Below are positions 13,401-26,563 of a stretch of 64,000 nt of DNA, one piece after another. The notes beneath the pieces are model-generated. The model saw nothing but the letters and a program-made list of their open reading frames with translations. It was not told the DNA's origin and did not search any database. The position numbers were made by a program, and so were the translations under genes. Position 1 is the first letter of the stretch. Each line of letters begins with the position of its first letter. The stretch comes from Erythrophleum ivorense. Taxonomy: Eukaryota > Streptophyta > Magnoliopsida > Fabales > Fabaceae. Where the stretch lies: assembly GCA_026724425.1 (NCBI GenBank), contig JAIUCV010000395.1, positions 248,001 through 312,000 on the forward strand. The letters run 5' to 3'.

Positions 13401-13700
13401 TGTGGCACTAGGTTACCTTGGTTTGCATTGCCTTCAGGGTTTTGCCCAATTTTGTCAATTATAGTTAATCTGGTTGTCTTATTTAGTCATATAATGATGG
13501 AAAATATCTTACTTTCTTAATATTTTACTAAATATTTAAACTTCAAAATTTTCCTTATTACTTTATTAGACCTGTTATTGTTGCCTTTTCTAAGTCTAAA
13601 ATTTGGTTTTTTAGCTCATTTCCTATTTCTAATTGGGTTTCTATTTCTTTTTTTGATTTGGTTTACTTTGATACGTGGATCTAACTTAATACAAAATACT
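10500..13700 (-). other. Retroelement-like debris, minus orientation, unresolved
   Basis: Read on the minus strand this region resembles the long LTRs in style: purine-rich stretches (12300-12660), runs like gaattttt, and near 10630 a segment akin to the gattctt...cctcac text of the LTRs at 1-7337. The order of landmarks is not the same and I could not find clean ends or a target duplication. No gene was seen. It may be an old insertion of a related but different element. Confidence 0.25.
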
Positions 13701-13745
13701 TACTATATCATTTAGTCCAATACTGAAACACCAGATTTTATAGAA

Positions 13746-14530
13746 GGCCCTCCTTTAAACTTTATAATGTAAGACACATGAGTCCAAATTGGTGTAGCTT
13801 TGACTTTTTTTTTCTTCCACGTAAGCTTGTCAAATGTGATCCATTACATATGAGTACAATTTATTTATCACATCAGTTACCAACTAATGAAGTTAGATAT
13901 CAAATTTTAAACATTTGCAAAGTACGGACTACTTTTTAAACATTTGGTGGCCCTTCTTTAAACCTTAAAATGCAAGGCATGTAAGTCCTAGTTGGTGTAG
14001 CTTTAACCTTTTTTTTCCTTTCCAAGTAATCTTGTCAAATAGGATCCATTAGCATGTGTACAATTTATTTATGGGGAAAGTCCACTTAAAAATTATAATT
14101 TGATAAAAATTCCACCTAAGGAGCTTAAAAACCAAAATTTCTCCAAAAGATCAAAGGAATAAGTTACCATTAGTGCTTTTTGAATTACCCTTTATATTTC
14201 TTAAAGCTACAATTTAATCTTCTTGATGTTAAAAAGATATTTTTAATTTGTTATTAACCCTGGATAAAAATACCCTTACAACATAAAAGATTAAATTGTT
14301 ATTTTAGGGAATACAAATAGTAACTTTAGGAAGTATTAATAGTTACTTATTTCCTTAGTCCTTTAAAGGAATTTTAGTTTTTAAAATCTTTAGATAAAAT
14401 TTTTATTAAGTTACAGTCTTTAAATGAAAATTTCTCTTTATTTATCACTTAATTATCAACTAACAAAGTTATAACAAAATTAAATGGTGGGAATCAAATT
14501 TTAAACATTTGTAAAGGATAAACACCTATA
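13746..14530. repeat. ~203-bp tandem duplication, second copy split by a MITE
   Basis: Copy 1 (13746-13948) starts ggccctcctttaaac and copy 2 (from 13949) ggcccttctttaaac. Both continue through a tggtgtagctt motif to acaatttatttat. Copy 2 is then interrupted at 14072 and resumes at 14446 with text matching copy 1 after its uninterrupted tttatttat. Confidence 0.75.
14073..14436. mobile_element. Mutator-like MITE with 9-bp TSD
   Basis: The 364-bp non-coding insertion has inverted ends. The left end starts ggggaaagtccac; the reverse complement of the right end starts gagaaattttcat; similarity continues for about 45 bp. Identical 9-bp duplications tttatttat flank it at 14064-14072 and 14437-14445. 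A 9-bp TSD with long inverted ends is typical of Mutator-like elements. The neighbouring paralogous repeat at 13746-13948 keeps the uninterrupted site. Confidence 0.75.
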
Positions 14531-14911
14531 TTTTAATAAAATAAATTATAAGGATCAATTTAAAAATTTAGGTAAACTATAAGGACAAAAGAATTAGTTT
14601 CTTCAATAATTTTTTATGTTCATTACTTTCTTGATTGCTTGGATTCATAATTTTTAAAATAGTAATTTAAAAAAATAATATACATTTAAATAAAATTTGA
14701 TTATATAAAATTGTAATAAAAAATATTCTTAAAAATAAAAATGTTCATATCCAAACCTAAACATAAATGAATAACCATCCTTAATTTCGAACACTCTACG
14801 ATGTACATCTTGACAAATTTATCCTTTTAAGATATTCACAGAACTAATGGCACCAATACTTCTCATTCCGTCCGTCCAACTCGTTGCTGTTTTTTTGTGA
14901 ATAAAGAAGCA

Positions 14912-15206
14912 ATGGAAAGACAGCATCGGAGTTTCGCGGCGGCGGATGGGAAAATGGCTTCTGCTCCGGCCACCAACGACCGGTCGGATAAGAGAAGAAA
15001 ATCTTCGGGAGCTCGGACCACTATCCTCTGGCTCGACCACGATATTCTCTGTATGATATTCGTTTACCTCGACATGTTCGACCTCGTTCGATGCTCTGTT
15101 GTTTGCAAATTTTGGTACTTTTCTCATCCTCTTCTTAAACTTGAATGTCTGGATGGTTGTCAATTACGCTGTTGCCTGTTGCTCCGGCAAAGTTCAAAGC
15201 CATGGA

Positions 15207-15237
<31 letters not shown>

Positions 15238-18200
15238 TATGAAACTTTCCTGTCATAACTCTTATTTTATTTGAAGCATTGTACTTCTTATACTTGATCA
15301 AATGTGCCTGTTTCCCGATTTTCATGAAGGAGTGCAGTCATCAACAACTATGGGTTTCTGCAAAAGTCTTATTATAAGCAGCAGATTAATTCTCCCGTTA
15401 CTCCCGGTACTACTGCATCATCCGAAAAGCCACTGAGAATAATTCTACAGGAACTAGCTATGAAGCAGCATAGATTGGCGCTTCAAGAAGGTTACATTCA
15501 TATTGATCAGTGGAGAGGTCATTCAGCCAGGTAATTGTTTGTTTCGTGACTTTTTACGTCTACCCATTGAATTGCTTTGTGAAACATTTGTTGTTTGTTT
15601 TATCTATATGTTGTTTTAATAGTGGTTTTTTTCTTCCCTAAGTTTCTTTTCATAGTTATTGCTTAATTGGCTACAATATAGCAATTATATTGAATGACTT
15701 AAAAATGAGCATTTATGTTTACCAGGGTTCAAATATTGAGACAATTATATACAGTGTTCAGTATCTTCAGCATTTACTTGGGAATCATTAGGATTATAGA
15801 CTATTATGTTTGTCAAACAATTTTGGAACTCACTCGATATTATATGGCGCTTTTTTCTTTAAAAGGACTGAATAGGATAGTTGGCCCAAAAAAGGACTGA
15901 ATATGATTTTTTTTAAAAAATTATTAATTTGTGTTCACTGTGTATATCTGCATATCATCCGAGACAGGTTCTATTTCTTAGCCGAAAATGTTTTAGGTTT
16001 TATCTAGTCATCATTATAGAAGTAAAATAGCTGCAATATTGTGGATTAGTGGTTTAGTACATAATGGATAGTACATTGCTGAGCTTATTATTTTGTAAAT
16101 GTGATAGTGTGGGGAATATCAAATGTTATTGAAGTAAATGTTAGCGATAGGGATATTTGGCATCATTATTATTACTTTCCCTTAACCACACAGCCAGCCA
16201 CCAAGGTGATCATTGTGACTGTCAGCTTTCTTGTCCCCACTGCTACAGTTCCTGTTTTCATATGGAAATGCTACCTTTAGCTGATCACATTACTGCCATT
16301 ATTTCCATTGCAACCATCATTCCCTTTCACAATTATCACTTAATGGGTCACTGTTACAAGCATAACTCCAAAGCTAGAGCCATCCCAAAAGACTAGTTTA
16401 TTAGGTGAGAGAACCCTTTAGACTAATATATTCCCCTCTTTAGGAAAGCTTTTTCGATATGAGACTCGTAACAATGCACTTCTGTTTGAGAGCCAACGTC
16501 CGCAGTAGTCCACTCTACCGACACTAGTCCATTGGTAGCCCTTTCCTCCCTCGGGGCTCCTCTTAATTTCCAATATTCGGCACGGCCTCTCTCGCCTTAA
16601 TCTAGCCTATAAGTTGCCTCCTCTATGTCTCGGCCTGTCACAATGAAAGCACTAATTTTATGAGCATACATCCAAAGAAAGAGGTTATCCTAAAAGAGTA
16701 ATCCATTAGGTGGGAGGACCTCTTAAACTTATAAACCACCCCTCCTTAGGGAAGGCTCCCTAATGTGGGACTCGTAACAATCATATACATATTCAAATTC
16801 TATTAGACCGGTGTAATTTCTCAAAGATAAAGATTGTCATATATATGCTGAAAACATGGTTTTCCTGCTCAGTATCATTACCAAGTTCTGAATGCTGATA
16901 CTTTTGATGCATCCATGATTGGATTTCTTGATTGCATGACTTTTTTTTTTTAATTTTTATTTTTATGTGCATGTTTGTATGATCTGCATGCAGGACATCT
17001 ATATGTGAGGTGCACATTAATGTTTTACTGTTTCTTTCTAATTTAGGGTTGATCAGTGCCGTATGAAGAGGGGTTTGATTCTTACCGGTGTTGGAGATAA
17101 GGTATGGGCAATATTCTTAGTTTCTTACTGATTCGTTACCTAGATTTCCAACCTTAAAGGCTTCCTTTCTTGAACAGCTGTTATGGAGCAGAAGCTGTGA
17201 GATATATTGGCTATTTAAGAAATGCAAAGGAGAGAATACGTGATCCTAGCCAATGAGCTTGTAGCTCATATGGCACTAGCCTCTGTCTTTTAAGATTGAG
17301 ATGAACCTGATGGCAAGGGTTCAATCCTACCCGTGCCTCTTTTCCCACTTTCTACTTCTAAGGCCTTGTACCTCCTTTATAGGAAAAAAAAAAAAAAACT
17401 GGACCAAAGAATACCTAGTACCTATGATAATCTGATTGATCTTCGGAAGATCAAAAATTTGATGGTCTGTCATGAAGTCATTTATAAATACTAGGAGGAG
17501 ATATGATATAGCCATAAAATCTACTGTATAAGTTCAGAAAGGCTAATCCCTTACTATTAAATAGAGTAATTGATGGGCACCTAAGCAAGGTGCAGAACTC
17601 TCTCCTAAAAGCTAGCTATTAAGGTGAGAAAACAACCATATTTAAATACTTTATTAAGCATCTCATACTATTTAATGTGGTATTTTGGTATTTCATACTA
17701 CCTTAGTCTCCATCAATTAGCTGCTCTTGGAAAGCTGATGTCTTGGCAGTTATACTCTATGACACTTCACCTAGCAATACTTTACTCGGCCTTTTGTCAA
17801 TTAGAACCCTCTACAAGTAGCCCTTTTTGAAGCCACCAACCATCAGCACTAATACCAATTGATGGGTATTTAAACAAGGTGAGGAACTTTTTTCCAAAAG
17901 CTAGCATTGAGGTAGGAGAATTACTTTACTTAAATTCCCCATTGAACATCTCAGACTACTTAATGTGGGGCTTTGGCATCTCATATTACTTTGATTTCCA
18001 TCAGCAATACTATTCAGCTTGAATGGTGTAACAACCAGAAAAAAGAAAAGAAAAGAGAAAAGAAAAGGGAAAGAAAAGAAAAGCTGAAAATTTTTGAAGG
18101 CTGAAAATTTTTTAAGTCTACTAGCTATAACCTAGTTATAGCGAATATACCTGTTCGCTATAGCCTAGCTATAGCGAGAGAGCCTTCTCGCTATAGCGAA

Positions 18201-21200
18201 AATGCTTCTAGCTATAGCAAGTGCGGGCATCCCATACAAAAATCAGGGAGTTGCTCGCCGTAGCGTACGCTATAGCGAAGGCAAAGGTCTGGGACTGACA
18301 CGAGCTCGCCGTAGGGAGGGTTATAACTCGCTATAGCGAGGGTTAGTCCGAAAAAGCGTGAAAAGAGAGATTTTGACTTTTTAAACTTCCAAACTCTTCC
18401 TTTCTCTGTAAACCGACCTAAGCTTCGACTAGAGAGAGAAAAGGGCTGTGGAGAGAGAGAGAGACCTAGAGAAGGAAGGAGAACAAGCAAAGAGGTAAGC
18501 AAATTTTGAGATTTTCCTAGCTTTTCTCCCTAATATATTATTCTTCTCTCTTTGCCCTCTCTTTCTATGATTTTAGTAGTTGATTTGGGTTTGGTTCGGA
18601 AGAAAGAAAGTGGAAAACCACTCTTGAGGAAGGGTAGAGCTCATGTAACTTCCTTTCTTCTTCCTTGCTTTCCTTTTTGAGAGCTTGAGAGAGGAAGGAG
18701 AGTAAGTAGAATTCTAAAGAGAGAATCCCTAGCTTCTTATATGAGTAGTAGGGGTTTGCTTCGATGAAGAGCCCCTTTAGCTTTGTGAGTACTTATTTGA
18801 GCTATGAGAGAATAATCCCATGCTCTTTGTTGTGCCTAGGCTCAAAGGAAGTAACTCCATCTAGTTGTGAGTGTGAAATCAAGAAGGGAGAAGAGAAATT
18901 GAAAAGGAAGGCTTGTGATAGCTGATAAGGTAGCTCTCTATTCTTTCTTGTTGCATTCTTGGATGTGTAATAGTCATTGTATGTTTGTGTATGTGCTTGT
19001 ATGATGAGATATGCCATTGATGTTGCCTTAATGCATCGGTACCAATATGCTCATGATATGAATTGTGGAAAGTGCTCGGGTGAGGTGGTGCCGAAAGTCT
19101 CTTGAGATGAGTGAGGTGGAGCCAAAAGTCTCTAAACCAAGGGTGAGGCCAATCCAAAAGTCCCAAAGCTCGGGTGAGACTAGACCGAAAGTTCCTAGAG
19201 CCCATTCTTGGCATGGATATGATATCATGGCATGAAACACATATGTTGTGTCATTGTGACTTGTTTGCATACTTTGATTGGTTTATATATCTTGATTGCT
19301 TTTTGAATGAGTATGAGCTATTGAAATTCCCTGAATCTCACCCCCTTCCTTCTCCCGTCTTAACATCTTAGGTGGAGCTCAAGGAGAATCAAGTGCACAC
19401 CAAGGAGTCTAGATGAGAATGCTTAGAGAAAAGTGTAGTTTTTGTTGTAAAGAGGTGCCAGAGTGAATATGCACCTATTATTTTTGAGATGTATATATAT
19501 GAGCAAATGAAACCTATGTATAAATGATGTATGAACAGTGTAACGAGCCAAAGCAATGAGAATGTAGAATTTGGCCCTTTTGTGGCTCATATGAAATGGT
19601 GCATTTTGTCTCGTAGCATAGTGAGTTTGAGTCGTGTATTGATTGGGACTACTTAAGGAATTCATATATGCTATGTTTGTACTTTCAAACTTGCCCAAGA
19701 GATGCTAGAGCATGTGGGAGGCCATTTGGACCCATTATGAACCATTGTGGGTGCCAAAACCGCCAATTTTGTGAGCTCTGTCAAAGTATGACTAGATGAG
19801 CTCTTCGTGATACGAAATTTGGCATGCCTCTAGAGTCTATTGAGAGCTTTTTGAGGAGCTAAAGTGGGTAATATTTGGAGGTCTAGGGAATATTTGGCGA
19901 ATTGTTGAAGTTGAAAAATTTTAATAGTTTGGTCATGGTACTGTGCAATAAATCCAAAAATGAATTCATGTCATTCATAGATCAAATGGTATCCAATTGT
20001 CATGAAATTTTATGAGCATAAACTAGATATCCACAGTGATCTATACCAACTGCAAGGACCTCAATTGGAGGTCTGCAGAAAGAGAAACGACTTTCTGAAG
20101 TTCTGTATCAGCATCAGGGAAGTTTTTGACTTTCGTTACTGTTCCATCAGTTTTTGAGGTCCAAGAGATCCTGAACTGATCTGGACTTATTTTTCTCCTC
20201 TAGTTAACATCTGTAGCTTTCCAAATTGGTATAGATTGCCCAGATTGGATTTTTGTGGAATTAATTATGAATTTTCAAAGTTCATGTCAGTAAACTGCAC
20301 CAATATCAGGGACAGTCGGACCTCTGTGTTTTTTTCGATGTCAATGATGGTCCAAACGCTGAGATTGTGGTTGAGAGTTATTTTTGGTGTGAAGTTAACA
20401 TCCAAAGCTTTCCAGAGAGTTATGATTTTCTCGAGTCCCATTTTTCTAGAATTAGTTATGATTTTCCAAAGTTGGAGCCAAAAATCTGACTTATGGGCTC
20501 ATTTGAGAAATTGCATTTTCTTAGTTTTTGGCTTCATATCCGTGGTTGATGAGTTGTTTGAGGCTATGCACAAGTCTTATAAATGGTAATTGAGTAGAGG
20601 ATGTGAATGATGGATTCATGGGACCCACGGGGCAAAATATGACCAGTTTAACCCCGACTTAAGGTAGTAAAATACCACGGTTTTGGTCATTTTTCTGGGA
20701 AATTATATGGAATCAAGCCTAGAGGAAGATGAATTGGAGTGAAGATATTATGGTGTCACAGATGGTATCTAACTTATGCTGACATGGGTCCTCGCTAGCT
20801 AGTATGATTAACTGGAGAGATGTAGTCAGCCCAAAATTGGGCTTTTTTCTTTTCTTTCTCTTTTAATCCCAAATTATAATTTTGAAAATAAAAATTTGAA
20901 CCTGGAGGTCAAAAATTGTAAATGTGAAAAAAAAATTATGCTTTAAAAGTTTTAACTATGTAAAAAAAAAAAATCCAGTTTTTGCCTTGGCTGCACTTTT
21001 CTGGTCAGTCATATTGATTGGAGAGGATCCATGCTAGTCTTATGCTGTAGCTCTCTTTTGAAGTTGGTACGAAAATAAGGTGAAGTTTTGTTAAGACATT
21101 TTGTGCTTTGTGTGGCATTCTGGACTATATGTCTTACTGGTTCTTCATACCTGTTTATAAACAAGTTTCTGTTATAGTTATGTGGAAATAAATCAGAAGG

Positions 21201-24200
21201 AGAGGTTCTGCGAATGTGATATTTCTTAGTTCTTTTCACAGTTTGAAGGTTGAATCCATAGACTAGATTTTTTATTTGTGTATGATATGTTGGGAAGCGG
21301 ATTAAACTATTTTGGAAGCTGAACAAAAATTGTTAACCTGACATAATTCCTGACATAATTCCCTGCATACATGCTCTGTACTTGTATAAGTTACTTGGAA
21401 AATGTTAAACTTTATGTTAATTTAGTTGCCTTTAATTGCTCTTTTGTCTTTCTCATTTTTGGTATTTTTTGCTTTTTTACAAGGTTTGATCCCTCATTCT
21501 ACTAATATTTTCATGGCATTGTGTAAGGTTATGCGTCTCTGGTCATTGGACAACTACAAATGCATAGAAGAGTACTCAATACCAGAAACGTTCTCTCTTG
21601 TTGACTTTGATTTTGACGAGAGTAAGGTGAAGTGTTTGAATAAATAATTTATTATTAGTTTCTCATGTATGTCAGGCTTGAATGAAATATTGCCATTGTC
21701 TTAATTTTCCTGATCCAATTCTTTGTGTATGATAACATCTTTATGCATCATCCACAAAGCCACACAAACAGTTTGAGGCTTCTTAAGTGTATCATGACAT
21801 CCTTAGCTAAAACTACGAGGGTTTGAGATGAGGGGGTGGCATGTGTATATTTTTTTGTGTTACTTATTAAGTCAACTGGATACACAACGCAGCGATATGT
21901 CACCATTTACTGTCTGTGTGGAAGGATATATTAATTCGTCTAAAATGAGATGATTTGTCAGTCCATTTAATTTGCTACTGATTTCTATTATCTTTTTTTT
22001 TTTTTATGAGTTAGCATAATTTAGATTTTTTTTTTTGGGGCTAGGAATGTGAAATTTTGAGTTTGGCTATGAATGTGAAATTTTATTCAAGTTTTGCCCC
22101 ATATTGCCCTTGAAACTGTAAGATGAGTGGACTAGATTTTGGATTGAGTCCAAATTAAATGGACATGTGTTTTAAGTGATTTGTTTGCTTAATTTGAATT
22201 CCACCAGTTATACATTAAGATTGAATTCCAAAAATGGAATGCAACCTTTTTTTTGGTTCACATCCTCACAAAGCTCCACATTATCAAAGCAGCTACTGTT
22301 GAGCTCTGGGGAGCTTAGAGGTTCCAACAGTTGAAACTAAGAAATTCATTTAAAATGAAAGAATTAAACCCACAAATTCAGGTTTCAAACAGAATATTAG
22401 CCTCTAATCAATTAGCAGAATACATTTTAGACAGCCAATATTTCTGCTCCTTGGAAGCTAAAGTTGGAAGAATCAGTTTTTTCATGCTCCTTTCTCTTAT
22501 TTTATGTTTCAATTTTCTTCTGGAATTATTTGTGCTGTTAATCATCTGTAGTTCAGCATTAAACCATTAATGTATTACAACCTTTCATCTTTTCTTTCAG
22601 TAGGCTGATTAGATGCTGGTGTCATTTCAAGTTTATGAATTGTGGTACATAAAATGCACAAGTTTTGTATGATTTTCTGTTTCTGATATCATTTTATTAT
22701 TATTATTATTTTCAGATTGTTGGTCTTGTTGGTACACGTATATGCATATGGAGGCGGAATAGGAAAAGAAGTATATTCCCTTCGCAAGAAGGAACATTTC
22801 AAAAAGGTTTATGCATGCGGTAAAAATGCAAATGGTCTAGTTTTCTGGTTTATATTCAAACTGTGTTATAACTCAAATCTTGTATGCATGGTGTGGAGCC
22901 ATGATATGATTATGAAGTGTGAAATTTAATATATAATTGAAGACTTGTATGTGAGGCTCTGTTGAGCGCAACCCTGCCCCCTTCTAAAATTGTCTCCAGT
23001 GCATCTCAGAAGTGTTAAAGTAAATCAATCAATACTGCTTTGAAGATTTCTGGAGGAGCCATAAATAAGTTTGCAACTATGTTGTCAGCAAGATACCTTC
23101 TCAATAAGAATTAATAACTTCCAGAATTGAAACCTGGTGAGATTAAGAAACTTGAAATTCTTGCAGGGGACGAAGTTTCTGCATTGATGTTTAGTTGTGA
23201 AGATGACTTGAGATTTTATCCTCTGAATTTTCAAGGTTTATTGAGCTTGAACCAATACAGGACTTGATTGCAGATTGGACACAATGTGAAAGTGTGATTT
23301 ATTTTGGTATAGTGTCAAAGTGGCAGTTTAGGGAATAGTATGGGCAGTATAGAAATTATTATTCAATTGATGCTTGTTAAAAGTAGGGATAGATAAGCCA
23401 TGGTATCTTCAGATAAAGAAAATATTAAAAAAATTCTGAGTGTGAAAGGTAGGGAAAACTGTAAAGGAGAAGACAACCAAAGGACTGAAGAACACTATAT
23501 ATATTACTGATCCCTAAGGCTGTATTCTTTTTAATATTATGAATGCAGAATGACAAGTATACCCTGTACATTGGTACTCTGATAATTGTTTATCTTAAAA
23601 CAGTAACACTTTCTTAATTACTTAGCCCTTTCCTAAATTCACCAACAGTTTTAACTACGGTGCATTAAGTGTTGACTGCTAGTTTGTATTGAGGAATACT
23701 GCCTTATGAGGCCTGTACAGCACACTAGAAACAAACATTAGAAATTAGAACTAATCATATTAAAGTATTGCAATCCAAACGAAAGCTTCAACCTCTAAGT
23801 GAGATTTAACCTTTCAAAAAGAAGTTGTATGAGATGAAGAATGAGGGGAATTATTGGAAATTAATATGTGAAGAGGGACTTAATCTATCATTGGGTGTTC
23901 TTTGTTGCTACTATTTCAATATATTTCATGGGCATGATCCATATCAATTTTAAGTAAATAATTATACGTTGAATTCTAGTTACTATCCTGTTTCTTTTCT
24001 AGCCACTTTCCCTCATTCTCAGGTTTTCTACTTAATATTCTGCTAATAAAACATGAATTATAAAACTCCATTCCTGAAAGTTGATAGTGGTTCTTCTGTG
24101 CATACAGTTACTTTGATCCAGAGGCTGTGGTTGGATGCGAGGATGGGGCAGCTCGTGTTTTTGACATGTATAGTAGGAGATGCTCTCGAATAATAAGGTA

Positions 24201-26523
24201 ATGTAATTTCAATTATTTTGCTTTCTTTCCAAAAATGATCTATTGTAGGTCCAAAAAATTGGGTTTGCATGAAATGAATATGGATTGCATGTTGCTCAGA
24301 ACTAAACTTTTCCTTTTCTGTTGGCGTAAAATCAATAAACCTCATTATTTAGGTGTTAATTTGTCTCTGTCATTTCGGGCTAACTTGAAGAGATAACCTA
24401 ACATTTGTGATGTTTACAACTTGCTATTTGCAGGATGCATTCTGCACCTATAAGTTGTTTATGTTTGAGTGATGATCAACTGATACTGAGTGGTTCCTCA
24501 TTAGGGAGTATCACAATATCAGATCCTTCCTCTGTTAAGCAAGTAGCGACACTTAAATCAAGCGATGGAAGAGGTAGCAGTTTATTTCTCTGGGTTCGCT
24601 TTTTATGTTGGCTGTTATTTTAAGCCTATGATTAAAGTGGAATGCCAGAAATTCTTGCTGATCCAGTGCTTTATATACCAGAATTGTCAAATATACATAC
24701 ACACACACATATATATATATATATTCAGCTTTATGTGATAAAGTGGTCTTAGCTTTTTTTTTTTTGTGGTGTTTACTGTTTCGCTAATGCAATGTTGCAC
24801 AGGTCTTTTTTCTATTGGATCAGAATGTTAATTTTGTATGGTTTGACCAGCATTTTAGCATTTCGCTCTGACAAAGGTCTGATTTTAACTTTTTATTGTA
24901 GGCATAAAGACCTTATGTCTTAATCCCTCCTCTGAGCTTGTGTTCGCTGGATCAGCTGTTGGGTATACGTACTGTTGGGACCTTAGGTGAGCGAATAATA
25001 GTGTTATAGATATAATAAGTTAAGTGGAGATGTTTAAGGTGTGGCCTAGTCAATTTTTGCTACCGCTAATATGAAGCCTTCAGTTTCTTAAGTTTGCTGC
25101 ATTTCCACTAACATCCAACTCCAGGTGCATTAAAATGTTTAAAATTTCTGAAGCAAAAAGTATTTATTTAAAGGTACAGAAAATGATCTCTTTCCCTACA
25201 TTTATGGAATGGAAAACATTGCGCATTTCTAATTTATTATAGTTTCTATTGATAAAGGTAATTCTATAGCAATTATTAGTTTTAAATGGCTTTATATTGT
25301 TAGATTGAGCACTTACTACTAAGCTAAAATATATAGATGTTAGTCAATGTATAACTCTTTCTACTTAATCGTATATGGTTTTAGTGTTACATTTTGACTA
25401 TGACTCGGCTTTACAACTAGGCCTTGATGGGACAATTGCTATCACACCTTGGCTAACAATCTCTCTTTTAGCAATTGCTCTGCTGAGAATTGACCATGTA
25501 ATCTTAACTTTAATACTAATTGCTGAATTGAGTGCTTATCACTATACTAAAAGTTATAGCTATTAGTCAAAATGCAACTCTTTATCAAAATGCAACTCTT
25601 TCTGCTTAACCATGCTTGGCCTAAACATCATATTTTGACAATGACTTGTCTTTACACTTGGGTTCTGTCATGGGACAATTGCTATCACACCTTGGTTGGC
25701 ACATATGTATAAAAGGAGATAAATGTTGTGATCCTATTTATATTAAAAATAATTAGAATTGTTATTTTACCAAATGAAGATGATGTTGCAAACCTTGATT
25801 TATAATCTAAATTTAAAGAGATAAAAGAAGTTTGTGTTCTTACTTGGCTAGTGATACTAAGGTAACAATGTTTCATTTAAGTTAGTGTTGGTTTTAGTTT
25901 TAGTAGATCTTGAATAAGCATATGCTGAGGGAGATTAACCTTTCCCTTTTGGTGTTGGGGATATATTGGTGTTCGTTCTTCTGGTGTTTAATTTGCATAC
26001 ATATGCCGTATGGAGGGTTGCATCGATGCATTCCAGACAATATTCTGCCATGACAACAATATATGGCCATTTTCAATGCGCTTTTTCCCTCAAATTTACT
26101 AGGAATGATAAAACTGGGCTAGGTATGTATAGAAGCCCACACAAATTCCGGTTGTCCTCAAGTTTTTTAAGGAGTTAACGACATTACTAATATACCACTT
26201 GGTATATCACTCCCCAACACTAGAGCCTCCATCAACATTATATCAGCTTCAGATAACTGAGTTACTGTACCAAGTCATCGCTTGATTTTTTATATATCAC
26301 CTGCTATTAGAGATGCCAGTATCTCAGTCATGTTTTTCTTTTTTGCCTTGCAAACTGCTTGCTTTTCATCCTAGTTCTGATGAGTGATGAGGTGCAAAAT
26401 GAATATTATGTCAGTGGAACAACATATCAAGAACTTTGAGAGATAGTATCTTGTCAATTTTGGTGTGATTCCTTTAGAGAGCACTTTGGGAGACACTGGT
26501 GGATCTACTTAGTGTGTGTGTGT

Positions 26524-26563
<40 letters not shown>

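Larger units (their letters stand above)
18027..20760 (+). mobile_element. Solo LTR in intron 3, same family as 1-7337
   Basis: The 2734-bp element starts TGTAACAACC and ends GGTGTCACA, with flanking pentamers aatgg (18022-18026) and gatgg (20761-20765), a target duplication with one difference. It shares the family landmarks of the two LTRs at the window start: the tandem array (19075-19206), the gaatctcacccc segment and the late ggaggtctg and gaattagttatgattt segments. It is shorter and has a GC-richer 5' part holding palindromes. It sits 23 bp downstream of the TRIM. No coding capacity. Confidence 0.75.

Noticed and set aside
17255..17330. A functional tRNA gene
   Set aside because: Pol III boxes are present but there is no acceptor stem or anticodon arm, and a poly(A) tail follows; SINE is the better reading.
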